Below, piece by piece: positions 18,785 through 26,529 of a DNA stretch of 33,851 nucleotides. The stretch is taken from positions 1 to 33,851 of the forward strand of contig CAMYKU010000041.1 of assembly GCA_947259105.1 (NCBI GenBank), written 5' to 3'. Positions within the stretch are counted from its first letter, which is position 1; each line of letters begins with the position of its first letter. The position numbers were made by a program, and so were the translations under genes. The stretch is from an uncultured Alphaproteobacteria bacterium (GTDB taxonomy: Bacteria; Pseudomonadota; Alphaproteobacteria; UBA8366; JADFVY01). The notes beneath the pieces are model-generated. The model saw only the letters and a list, made by a program, of their open reading frames with translations, was not told the origin of the DNA and did no database searches.

Positions 18785-20977
18785 TCAGGAATTCGTTTTC
18801 TTCGCAGGCGCAATGCAGCTGGCCGGCAGGCGGACCTCGACGGTCGTCCCCTTGCCGGCCCTGCTTTCGATGACGAGTTCGCCGCCATGCAGTTCGGCCA
18901 GCGCCTTGGCCAGCGGCAGCCCCAGACCCGTGCCCTCGACCCGCTGGCTGTCGTCGCGTTCGATCCGGCCATAGGTCTCGATCGCCTTGGCCATATCCTG
19001 CTTGGCGATGCCGATTCCGGTATCGCTGACCGCGAAGGAGACACCGCCGTCCGGCATGGCGGCCACGCGTATGGTCACGGTTCCGCCCGAGCTCGTGAAC
19101 TTGACCGCGTTGGACAGGAGGTTGATCAGGATCTGCTTGATTTTCAAGGGATCGACGCGAAGCTTCGGCAGGGTCGCGTCGACGTGGCGGCGTAGTTGCA
19201 GACGGGCCTCGGCGGCGCGCCCATGGATCAGACGCAGGCAGGAATCGACGAGTTCGGCGGCATCCACGTCCTCGATAACCAGCGTGGCGCGGCCGGCCTC
19301 GATCTTGGACAGGTCGAGGATGTCGTTGACCACGGCGAGCAAATGATCGGCGCTCTCGTGGATATCGTGCGCGTATTCGAGATACTTCTCGACACCGACG
19401 GGCCCGAAGGTCTCGGCGCCGATCACTTCCGAAAACCCGATGATGGCGTTCAGCGGCGTGCGCAGCTCGTGGCTGACATTCGCAAGGAAATCGGCCTTGA
19501 CCTTGCTCGTCAGCTCCGCCTCGTTGCGCGCTGCCCGGAGCTCTGATTCCGCATGCTTCTGCGCCGTGACGTCGAGGACGATGCCGTCCCAGATGCCGAT
19601 CTCGCCACCGGAGGCCCGGCTTGCCGCGCGGGCGAGGTTATGCACCCACTTGATACGCCCGTCGGACGTCACGATGCGATACTCGGTATCGAGATCCTCA
19701 TTGCTCCGCCATGCCATCTCGAAGGCCTGTTCGACGCTGTCGCTGTCGTCGGCGTGCACCATCTCGAAGATCGTCTCCGGCTTCTCTTCCAGCTGAGCCG
19801 GCTCGATACCGTAGATTTCGCGGATTCCCGCGCTGACGTATTCATAGCGGACCGACAGATCGGGTCCGACGCGCTGCTGATACACGACGACCGGCATTTT
19901 CTGGACAATGGCCTGCAGGCCGCCGCGCGGCGGCGCGGCATCGCGGGACGGGGGCGCGGCTTCCGGGGGCGCGGCTTCCGGTCGCGCTGCCGCCACCGGT
20001 GCTGCCGCCACCGGCGCCGGCGCCCGGCGCGGTGCCGGCCCCGGACCGGCCGCCTGGCGCCACATCGTGGTCACGGTCAGAAACAGGATGCCGGTCATGA
20101 TCAGGGCGATCAGCAGCGGCACGGTGGAGGCCGACGATGACGATGACGCCAGCTGGTCGCGATCGATCCCGATCGCGAGCACCAGACCGAAGGTTTCGAG
20201 CGACCGCCATCCCACCACCGCGTCGATTCCGCCGGCGTCGTACGCGACGATGCGCGAAAGGTGCGAACGGTCGGTCGACACCGCCGCCGCGAAGGGCTCT
20301 TCGGCCGCCTCGGCCCCGATCAGGCCCGGAACGAACGGGTCGCGCAGCCAGATCCGCCCGTCGGGCATCAGCAACGTTATGGAAGATCCGGGCGGCAGGC
20401 GCATGCCCGACCACCATTCGAGGATCCGCGACACGGGGAACTGGATACCTTCGTAACCGGCCAGGGCGCCGGCCGCGTCACGCCGTTCCTTGACGATCGC
20501 CGCATACCACAGGCCGGCCCCTTCGAACGGTGCCGACAGTGCGGGGACGCCGGTCCTCGACGCCGTCGCCGCCGCGTCAACGATGGCGCGAACGGAGGGG
20601 GCGCCGCCGATCGCGGCGCCGTCCCTGTCATAGCGGCGATATCCGGGGTCCAGCCGCAGCGCATAGGCGGGCGCGTCGCTGGCCACGGCCTCGAGCGCCA
20701 GCATGCGTGCGGTGGTCTCGGAAAAGAACAGGTTCAAGGGTACGCTGCCCTGCCCCAGGGCAACGCCGATCCTTTCGCGTGCGTCCCGCTCGGTACCGGT
20801 ATTGTCTATCCAGGCCTGTACGGCCATCGTACCGAGTATAAATCCGGCAACCAGACCCAGCGCAATCTGCAAGTATCTGCGCATCGAATCCGGGGCCAGC
20901 CATGCGGCTCGCTCCTGATTCCTGGTCCGGTCGTTTCCGGGGGCCCGCTTTGCCTTCCTGCGCCCACCGTTATTCAT
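18785..20977 (-). CDS. PAS-containing membrane sensor histidine kinase (PleC/DivJ-like kinase core)
   Basis: A 730-residue inner-membrane sensor kinase. One helix (about 33-56) and a second (about 285-306) bracket a ~225-residue periplasmic domain. A Pro/Ala-rich linker (310-350), a PAS domain (355-475, including YVSAGIREIYGI and DGRIKWVHNLAR) and the catalytic core follow. The core has the H-box FLANVSHELRTPLNAIIGFSE with His503, the N-box with Asn623, DTGIGI (652-657) and GTGLGL (682-687). The H-box is of the type found in PleC/DivJ kinases of alphaproteobacteria. No response regulator gene adjoins it, so the partner is elsewhere. ATG 20977 gives a basic N-terminal tail; ATG 20884 is a possible later start. 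The signal and output are unknown. Confidence 0.92.
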   Translation of the reverse strand: MNNGGRRKAKRAPGNDRTRNQERAAWLAPDSMRRYLQIALGLVAGFILGTMAVQAWIDNTGTERDARERIGVALGQGSVPLNLFFSETTARMLALEAVASDAPAYALRLDPGYRRYDRDGAAIGGAPSVRAIVDAAATASRTGVPALSAPFEGAGLWYAAIVKERRDAAGALAGYEGIQFPVSRILEWWSGMRLPPGSSITLLMPDGRIWLRDPFVPGLIGAEAAEEPFAAAVSTDRSHLSRIVAYDAGGIDAVVGWRSLETFGLVLAIGIDRDQLASSSSSASTVPLLIALIMTGILFLTVTTMWRQAAGPGPAPRRAPAPVAAAPVAAARPEAAPPEAAPPSRDAAPPRGGLQAIVQKMPVVVYQQRVGPDLSVRYEYVSAGIREIYGIEPAQLEEKPETIFEMVHADDSDSVEQAFEMAWRSNEDLDTEYRIVTSDGRIKWVHNLARAASRASGGEIGIWDGIVLDVTAQKHAESELRAARNEAELTSKVKADFLANVSHELRTPLNAIIGFSEVIGAETFGPVGVEKYLEYAHDIHESADHLLAVVNDILDLSKIEAGRATLVIEDVDAAELVDSCLRLIHGRAAEARLQLRRHVDATLPKLRVDPLKIKQILINLLSNAVKFTSSGGTVTIRVAAMPDGGVSFAVSDTGIGIAKQDMAKAIETYGRIERDDSQRVEGTGLGLPLAKALAELHGGELVIESRAGKGTTVEVRLPASCIAPAKKTNS
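19950..20015. repeat. Two 15-base tandem duplications inside the kinase linker
   Basis: GGGGGCGCGGCTTCC is exactly duplicated (19950-19964, 19965-19979). GCTGCCGCCACCGG(T/C) is duplicated at 19986-20000 and 20001-20015. They encode the EAAPP and PVAAA repeats of the linker between the second membrane helix and the PAS domain, and keep the frame. Confidence 0.75.
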
Positions 20978-21291
20978 ACATTAACCGGTCTTGACTTCTC
21001 CCCAAACACAACCCGTTGTTCGGGCTGCACCACCACTTTAATATCGGTCCATCATACACCAATTTTCATAATTTTTTAAACTAGTTAGCAGGTTTTTGCA
21101 TTAACCATAACCGGCAACCATAAATCCGGCGATCCGCCGAGGGCGCCGCGTCCGGGTGACCCGTACAGCGTAATCCATATGTTGCACCGCCGGTAGGGCC
21201 TTCAGGCCACGAGACCCTGTTGTCCACAGAAAAATGGCCGCAAAGGCAAACTCCGCGACAATAGGCCGCGTGCAATGCTATACAGTCGCCG
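20978..21291. promoter_or_regulatory. Divergent regulatory region between kinase and zur
   Basis: A 314-base non-coding stretch. The half near the kinase is AT-rich and carries TTAACC (20981-20986) and TTAACCAT (21101-21108), resembling CtrA half-sites, but no full TTAA-N7-TTAA is seen. The half near zur has GCGACA (21255-21260), an 18-base gap and an extended -10 TGCTATACA (21276-21284). No gene or RNA is recognised. Confidence 0.4.
21255..21291 (+). promoter_or_regulatory. Extended -10 promoter giving a probably leaderless zur mRNA
   Basis: GCGACA (four of six matches to TTGACA), an 18-base spacer and TGC-TATACA end at 21284. A start about seven bases further on falls at 21291-21292, the A of the zur ATG. 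No Shine-Dalgarno sequence precedes that ATG, which fits a leaderless transcript. Confidence 0.4.
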
Positions 21292-21786
21292 ATGAGCGAC
21301 GCGATTCCGTTCTCGACGGTCCCACACGACCACCAGAACTGCATCGACACTGCGCTGGACGAGGCGGCGGAGTTGTGCGCGCGCCGCGGCGTGCGCCTGA
21401 CCTCCCTGCGCCGCCGGGTGCTGGAGTTGATCTGGGACGGCCACCAGGCGACCGGCGCCTACGCGATCCTCGACGCGCTGCGCGAGGAAAACCAGAGGGC
21501 CGCGCCGCCGACCGTTTACCGCGCGCTGGAGTTCCTGAGCGCACACGGGTTGATCCACAGGATCGAATCCCTCAACGCCTATATCGGCTGTGTCCGGCCG
21601 GACCACGACCATGCCGGCCAGTTCCTGATCTGCGAGTCGTGCGGCGCCACCGCCGAACTGCATGACGAGCGGATCGTCAGGGCCGTCGGCCAGGGCGCGC
21701 AGCGGGCCGGCTTCCAGGCACTCCGCCAGACCGTCGAGGTCGCGGGGCTGTGTCCGGACTGCCACCGGCGCGCAGAAGCAGGCTGA
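21292..21786 (+). CDS. zur: Fur-family zinc uptake regulator Zur
   Basis: A 164-residue DNA-binding metalloregulator. The winged helix includes RGVRLTSLRRRVLELIWDG and the recognition region PPTVYRALEFL. The metal-binding half has DHDHAGQFLICESCG (histidines 105/107, Cys114/117) and a second pair CPDC (Cys154/157), the four-Cys structural zinc site expected for Zur. Fur-type iron regulators of alphaproteobacteria usually lack both Cys pairs. With Zn(II) bound it is expected to repress zinc importers such as znuABC, which are not in this window. An aminotransferase-fold gene starts five bases after its stop, so the two are cotranscribed. Confidence 0.9.
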   Translation: MSDAIPFSTVPHDHQNCIDTALDEAAELCARRGVRLTSLRRRVLELIWDGHQATGAYAILDALREENQRAAPPTVYRALEFLSAHGLIHRIESLNAYIGCVRPDHDHAGQFLICESCGATAELHDERIVRAVGQGAQRAGFQALRQTVEVAGLCPDCHRRAEAG

Positions 21787-21791
21787 AACGC

Positions 21792-22934
21792 ATGACCGTG
21801 CCGATCCCGTGTCAGCGGGCGCTGTTCGACATCCCGGACGACGTCGCATGGCTGAACTGCGCCCAGATGTCGCCGCTGATGCGCCCGGTCGTCGCGGCCG
21901 GCGAGGCGGCGGTCCGCCGCAAGGCGCATCCCTGGACCATTTCGCCGGCTGATTTCTTCACCGATTCCGAGAGCGCCCGCAGCCTGTTCGCCGAAATCGT
22001 CAACGCCGGCCCGGACGAGGTCGCCATCGTGCCGTCCGTCAGCTACGGGATGGCGGTGGCCGCGCGCAACCTGCCGGCCCCGGCGGGCTCGCGCATCCTG
22101 GTGCTGGACGAGCAGTTCCCGTCCAACGTCTATGTCTGGCGCGAGCGCGCGAACGAAACCGGGGCGCGGATCGACACCATCCCCCGCCCGGAAGACGACG
22201 ACTGGACCGCCGCGATCCTCGCGGCGATTGGCCCGGACGTCTCGATCGCGGCGCTGCCCAACAGCCACTGGACCGACGGCGGGCTGATCGACCTTGAGCG
22301 CGTCGGTGCGGCGCTGCGCCAGGCGGGCGCGGCGCTGGCCCTCGACATCACCCAGTCGGGTGGGGCGCTGCCGCTCGACGTGCGGCGCGTGCAGCCGGAT
22401 TTCCTCGTCTGCGCTGGCTACAAATGGATGCTCGGACCCTACAGCCTGGGCTTTCTTTATGTCGACCCGAAGTACCACGGCGGCGCTGCGCTGGAGCACA
22501 ACTGGATCGTGCGGGCCCGGTCGGAGGATTTCTCCGGCCTGGTCGACTACCGTGACGAATATCAGCCCGGCGCCCGGCGTTTCGACATGGGCGAGCGCTC
22601 GAATTTCGCCCTGATGCCGCAGGCCATCGCCGCGATGCGGCAGATTCTCGACTGGGGCATCGCCGATATCCACACGACACTGGCCGCGGTGACCGCCGAT
22701 GTCGGGGCGCGGGCTGCCGCGCTGGGGATCGGTTCGGCCCCCCCCGATCGGCGCGCCGGCCATTTCATCGGGCTGCGCTTCGCCGGCGGCGTGCCGGACG
22801 GGCTTCTGGAGCGCCTGAAAGAGGACAAGATATTCGTCAGCCAGCGCGGCAATTCGGTACGGGTGACGCCGCATCTCTACAACAGCACCGAAGATATCGA
22901 CCGGCTGTTCGCGGTGCTGGAGCGCGTTCTATAG
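21792..22934 (+). CDS. Class V aminotransferase-fold PLP enzyme
   Basis: A 380-residue fold-type I PLP enzyme of the class V group (kynureninase, cysteine desulfurase and isopenicillin N epimerase relatives). Seen: VAWLNCAQMSPLMRPVVAAG at the start, LALDITQSGGALPLDV with the cofactor-binding Asp185, the Schiff-base lysine in AGYKWMLGPY (Lys211), and ERSNFALMPQAIAAM. The C-terminal domain ends SVRVTPHLYNSTEDIDRL, typical of the group. ATG 21792 lies five bases after zur and has AGG upstream; a start inside zur at 21750 is less likely. The substrate cannot be told. Coupling to zur suggests a link with zinc limitation, but that is inference from position only. Confidence 0.87.
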   Translation: MTVPIPCQRALFDIPDDVAWLNCAQMSPLMRPVVAAGEAAVRRKAHPWTISPADFFTDSESARSLFAEIVNAGPDEVAIVPSVSYGMAVAARNLPAPAGSRILVLDEQFPSNVYVWRERANETGARIDTIPRPEDDDWTAAILAAIGPDVSIAALPNSHWTDGGLIDLERVGAALRQAGAALALDITQSGGALPLDVRRVQPDFLVCAGYKWMLGPYSLGFLYVDPKYHGGAALEHNWIVRARSEDFSGLVDYRDEYQPGARRFDMGERSNFALMPQAIAAMRQILDWGIADIHTTLAAVTADVGARAAALGIGSAPPDRRAGHFIGLRFAGGVPDGLLERLKEDKIFVSQRGNSVRVTPHLYNSTEDIDRLFAVLERVL

Positions 22935-22983
22935 CTGTCCAGCGGCGCCGGCCGGTGTCGTTCCACGAATGCGAAACCGCCTC

Positions 22984-24081
22984 TCAAGACTCCGGCGGCA
23001 GCAGGCGCCAGTAGCTGCGCCCGGGACGGAACTGCGGCGCCATCCGGGGACGGTCAGCGGCCGCGGCGCCGTCACGCAGCAGCAGGCCGATATCGTTGAG
23101 CACCGGCCTGCTTTCGCCGAAATATTCGTGGCCGAACAGATCGTCGCGGACGGCCGACGCATCCACGGTATCCATACCGTCGACCACCACGATCGCCTCG
23201 CCGGACTCGCCGGCGCGCGGATGCCCGCCCGCCCTGTGCCGCGCCGCGATCATGGCCATGTCGCTGTCGGATGCATAGAGCGTGAACCGGCCGGCGAGCG
23301 GCTGGAGGCGGGGCGCCGACGCCGTAAAGATATCGGCGTCCACGTCCGGCGCCGCCAGGATCACCTCGGCGAACGGCGGCGGGTCACCGGCCACGCGGTC
23401 GCGCGCCAGCTCGTCGAGCGCGTCGAAAAGAATCCGGCTGCCCATACTGTGCACGAACAGGTGAATCCGGTCCGCCCCGGACTCGTCGACGAGCAGGCGT
23501 AGCGTCGCCGCCAGGTCGGGCGCCGCCCAGTCGGCATTATTCTGATCGCGCAGATAGCTGGTCGGCCGGCCGGCCGACGGCCAGCTGAAGGCCGCCACCA
23601 CGCCGGCGAAATCCAGATCCACCCAGAGCTGGGCGCTGCGCCGCATCGCCAGGCCGAAATCGGTGTTGTAGCCGTGCACGAACACCAGGATCTCGTTGCG
23701 CCGGGCCTGGCCCAGCGCGTCGCGAAGGCCGGCGACGAAGGCATCGCGCGCCACCGGCCGGACCGAGTCCAGATAGACATGCCAGCGCGGATCGGCCAGC
23801 GCCGCCGGCGCTTTGAACGGCGGCGCCTCGAGCCGCCCGGCGACATGGCCCACAGGCATGCTGACATCGGCGATGCCGAAGCGAAGTTCGTCGCGGCCGT
23901 CGTCGAAGCCGAAATTCGTGCCGCCATCGCCTTCGCGTGCGCGGTCGGTCGCGTACCAGACAGCGACCGATGTCCCGGCATCGGTATCTTCGTCCTGTGG
24001 CCCGGACTCCCCATAGCGCGCCATGCATCCGGAGAGGAGTATCAGACCTGAAAAAAGCACCAGTTGGAGTTTCATCGTCAT
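22984..24081 (-). CDS. DUF900-type alpha/beta hydrolase, predicted lipoprotein
   Basis: A 365-residue exported alpha/beta hydrolase of the DUF900 type. An N-terminal lipobox (LVLFSGLILLSGC) predicts lipidation at Cys19, so it probably faces the periplasm. The family pattern is VAVWYATDRAREGDG, EILVFVHGYNTDF (oxyanion/His-Gly strand), VVAAFSWPSAGR and the nucleophile elbow HLFVHSMGSR with Ser212. The C-terminal half contains VILAAPDVDADIF. No substrate is known for the family. ATG 24081 is preferred; ATG 24075 two codons later is equally possible. It follows a methyltransferase gene by 46 bases on the same strand and meets the plus-strand PLP enzyme tail-to-tail. Confidence 0.88.
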   Translation of the reverse strand: MTMKLQLVLFSGLILLSGCMARYGESGPQDEDTDAGTSVAVWYATDRAREGDGGTNFGFDDGRDELRFGIADVSMPVGHVAGRLEAPPFKAPAALADPRWHVYLDSVRPVARDAFVAGLRDALGQARRNEILVFVHGYNTDFGLAMRRSAQLWVDLDFAGVVAAFSWPSAGRPTSYLRDQNNADWAAPDLAATLRLLVDESGADRIHLFVHSMGSRILFDALDELARDRVAGDPPPFAEVILAAPDVDADIFTASAPRLQPLAGRFTLYASDSDMAMIAARHRAGGHPRAGESGEAIVVVDGMDTVDASAVRDDLFGHEYFGESRPVLNDIGLLLRDGAAAADRPRMAPQFRPGRSYWRLLPPES

Positions 24082-24127
24082 ATCGTCGCCGGTTGCGCCT
24101 GCCGAGTCCACGTTAGTTGAAAATGCG

Positions 24128-25147
24128 CTACCCGCGCCGCCGCCGTCCGCGGCGCTGCACGCCGGCCGCATCGGCCCGCCGGAGCGCATCGGCGCCGGCG
24201 CCGAGCTTGCCCAGCTTCGCCTCGATCGCGCTGCGGTCCGGGGCCGGGCCGGGCGTATGGTCCTTCAGCGCCGCGACGATTGCCTCGAGGTGGACCGGCG
24301 AGGTGCCGCAGCAGCCGCCGATGATGCGCGCGCCGGCGTCGCGGGCCATGCGGGCATAGTCCGCCATCACCTCGGGCGTGCCGGTGTAATGGATCTGCCC
24401 GTCGTGATATTCCGGGATGCCGCAATTGCCCTTGGCGACGATGATTTCGCCCGCCTCCGCCGCCGCGGCGATGCCGAGCAGCGAGTCGACGAGGGCGGCC
24501 GGGCCGATCCCGCAATTGGAGCCGAACGCCGCGAGGCCGGCGTCGAGGCCGCGCGCGAAACGGACCGCATCGCCCGGCGCCAACCCCATCATGGTCCGCC
24601 CGTTGGTATCGAACGTCATCGTCGCGATGACCGGCAGGCCGGTTTCGGCCGCCCCGCCGACCGCGGCCTCGAGCTCTTCCACGCCGGAGATGGTCTCGAT
24701 CCACAGCACGTCCGCTCCACCGTCGGCGAGGGCCCGCGCCTGTTCGGCGAAGGCGGCGCGGCCGTCGGCGATGGCGAGCGGCCCGACCGGCTGGTAGATC
24801 TCGCCAGTCGGGCCGATCGAGCCGGCCACCGCCACCTTCCGGCCGGCCGCACCGGCCACCTCGCGGGCGATCGCCGCCCCGGCGCGGTTCAGCTCGGCGA
24901 CCCGCGCCGCCGCCCCGTGCAGCGCCAGCCGGTAGCTGTTGGCGCCGAAAGTGTTGGTAAGGATGATGTCGGCCCCGGCGTCGACCATGCCGCGATGCAC
25001 CGCGGCAATCCGAACGGGGTGCATGACGTTCCACAGCTCCGGCGAATCGCCGGTCATCAGGCCGGCCTCGAACAGGTTGGTGCCCATCGCGCCGTCGGCG
25101 ACCAGGCAGTCGCGCGCGGCCAGCAGGGATGTGAGGATATCGCTCAT
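24128..25147 (-). CDS. Betaine/homocysteine S-methyltransferase family protein
   Basis: A 339-residue zinc-dependent homocysteine methyltransferase. It matches the bacterial BHMT group (Pfam S-methyl_trans), which transfers a methyl group from betaine or a similar donor to homocysteine to form methionine. Features: DGAMGTNLFEAGL at the N-terminus, TNTFGANSYRL, and the three zinc ligands Cys212 (FGSNCGIGP) and Cys279/Cys280 in IIGGCCGTSP. The protein is cytosolic. The C-terminal ~25 residues (VQRRGRRRRG) are Arg-rich and unusual, perhaps an unannotated tail. ATG 25147 begins MSDILTSLL; an in-frame start at 25204 adds residues with no family match. Exact donor specificity is not determinable. 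Confidence 0.87.
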   Translation of the reverse strand: MSDILTSLLAARDCLVADGAMGTNLFEAGLMTGDSPELWNVMHPVRIAAVHRGMVDAGADIILTNTFGANSYRLALHGAAARVAELNRAGAAIAREVAGAAGRKVAVAGSIGPTGEIYQPVGPLAIADGRAAFAEQARALADGGADVLWIETISGVEELEAAVGGAAETGLPVIATMTFDTNGRTMMGLAPGDAVRFARGLDAGLAAFGSNCGIGPAALVDSLLGIAAAAEAGEIIVAKGNCGIPEYHDGQIHYTGTPEVMADYARMARDAGARIIGGCCGTSPVHLEAIVAALKDHTPGPAPDRSAIEAKLGKLGAGADALRRADAAGVQRRGRRRRG

Positions 25148-25343
25148 CGAGGTGCGCCAACTCCGCTGTGGGCCCGGCCCCGGACGATCCGGGAGCGAAC
25201 CCAATACATCGCGCGGCGTCGCGGTTCAAGACACGAAAACCGGCGGAACGGAACATTGCAGCGCCTTAACCTGCTTAACCTGAATGGTTAACATTAAATT
25301 TCACGGATTGAAACCAAACGCGTATAAAACCGGAACGTACAGG

Positions 25344-25361
25344 GAATTTCAGTTGAAATTC
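25344..25361. promoter_or_regulatory. Perfect 18-base palindrome upstream of the methyltransferase gene
   Basis: GAATTTCA-GT-TGAAATTC has perfect eight-base arms. It lies in the AT-rich middle of the 298-base gap between the alcohol dehydrogenase (stop at 25446) and the methyltransferase ATG (25147). A weaker relative, TTTCA-N5-TGAAA, lies at 25299-25313. This is a likely operator for a dimeric regulator. Confidence 0.5.
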
Positions 25362-25445
25362 TGCTAATTCAGATGGGCCATCAGGGTTAACAATTCGTGA
25401 ACATCCGGACCGCGGGCGCCGGTCCGGACGGGCGGGCGCCGGCGC

Positions 25446-26447
25446 TCAGCCGCCCTCCCCGGCCCCGGTCACCAGCACCGCGGCGCCCTCCAGCCGGCCC
25501 TCGCGCAGCCGCGCCAGCGCCGCGTTGGCCCCGGTCAGCGGCACCGCCTCGGTGTGGGTGCGCACCGGCACTTTCGGCGCCAGCGTGAGGAAGTCCTCGC
25601 CGTCCCTGCGGGTCAGGTTCGCGACCGAGCGCACCGTCCGCTCGCCCCACAGGATCTCGTAGGGGAAGGACGGGATGTCGCTCATGTGGATGCCGGCGCA
25701 GACCACGGTGCCGCCCCTGGCGGTCGCGCGCAGCGCCTCGGGAACGAGCGCGCCCACCGGGGCAAAGATGAGGGCGGCGTCCAGTTGCTCCGGCGGTGCC
25801 TCGTCGGAGCCGCCGGCCCAGGCGGCGCCGAGCGACCGCGCGAACTCCTGCGCCGCCGTATCGCCCGGCCGCGCGAAGGCATAGACCTCTCGCCCCTCGT
25901 GCCGCGCCACCTGGGCGACGATGTGGGCCGCCGCGCCGAAGCCGTAGATGCCGAGCCGCCGCGCCCCGCCGGCCATGACCAGCGCCCGGTGGCCGATCAG
26001 CCCGGCGCACAGCAGCGGCGCCGCCTCGACGTCGGTGTATGCGTCCGGCAGGTGGAACACATAGCGCTGGTCGGCCAGCGCATAATCGGCATAGCCGCCG
26101 TCGATGTGGTAGCCGGTGAAGCGCGCCGAATCGCACAGGTTCTCGCGCCCCGAACGGCAATACGCGCAGTCGCCGCAGGTCCAGCCGAGCCACGGCACGC
26201 CGACCCGCTCGCCCTCACGGAAGCGCTCGACGCCTTCGCCCAGCGCGGCGACGGTGCCGACCGTCTCGTGCCCCGGCACGATCGCGTCGCGCACCGGCGG
26301 CAGGTCGCCGTCCACCACATGGAGGTCGGTGCGGCAGACGCCGCAGGCATGGACGCGGATCAGCACCTGGCCGGGGCCGGGCGCCGGCACCGGGCGGTCC
26401 TCGCAGATCAGCCCCTCGCCGGGCCGGTGCAGCACCATCGCACGCAT
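25446..26447 (-). CDS. Zinc-dependent alcohol dehydrogenase, MDR family
   Basis: A 333-residue medium-chain dehydrogenase/reductase, cytosolic. The catalytic zinc ligands are in HACGVCRTDLHV (Cys38) and PGHETVG (His60, Glu61). The structural zinc is held by the four Cys of CGDCAYCRSGRENLC (91, 94, 97, 105). The Rossmann domain has GIYGFGAAAHIVAQVA. The GHETVG...TDLHVVDGDLP pattern is that of AdhP-like enzymes that oxidise primary alcohols with NAD+. ATG 26447 (MRAMVLHRP) is preferred; ATG 26438 and 26474 are also in frame, and no strong ribosome site separates them. Neighbouring genes are the AI-2E transporter upstream and the methyltransferase downstream, without clear functional ties. Confidence 0.9.
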   Translation of the reverse strand: MRAMVLHRPGEGLICEDRPVPAPGPGQVLIRVHACGVCRTDLHVVDGDLPPVRDAIVPGHETVGTVAALGEGVERFREGERVGVPWLGWTCGDCAYCRSGRENLCDSARFTGYHIDGGYADYALADQRYVFHLPDAYTDVEAAPLLCAGLIGHRALVMAGGARRLGIYGFGAAAHIVAQVARHEGREVYAFARPGDTAAQEFARSLGAAWAGGSDEAPPEQLDAALIFAPVGALVPEALRATARGGTVVCAGIHMSDIPSFPYEILWGERTVRSVANLTRRDGEDFLTLAPKVPVRTHTEAVPLTGANAALARLREGRLEGAAVLVTGAGEGG

Positions 26448-26529
26448 GGGCCAGACACTAGCAGCGGCGAGCATGGGAGGCCAGACGGCGCATGGCGGGC
26501 CGGGCAGTGAGCAAGTCGTGGCAGGCCGC

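Noticed and set aside
21095..21115. Full CtrA site near the kinase gene.
   Set aside because: Only the TTAACCAT half is present; no TTAA seven bases before it.
25148..25343. SAM-II or SAH riboswitch before the methyltransferase gene.
   Set aside because: No matching pseudoknot or consensus sequence could be recognised.
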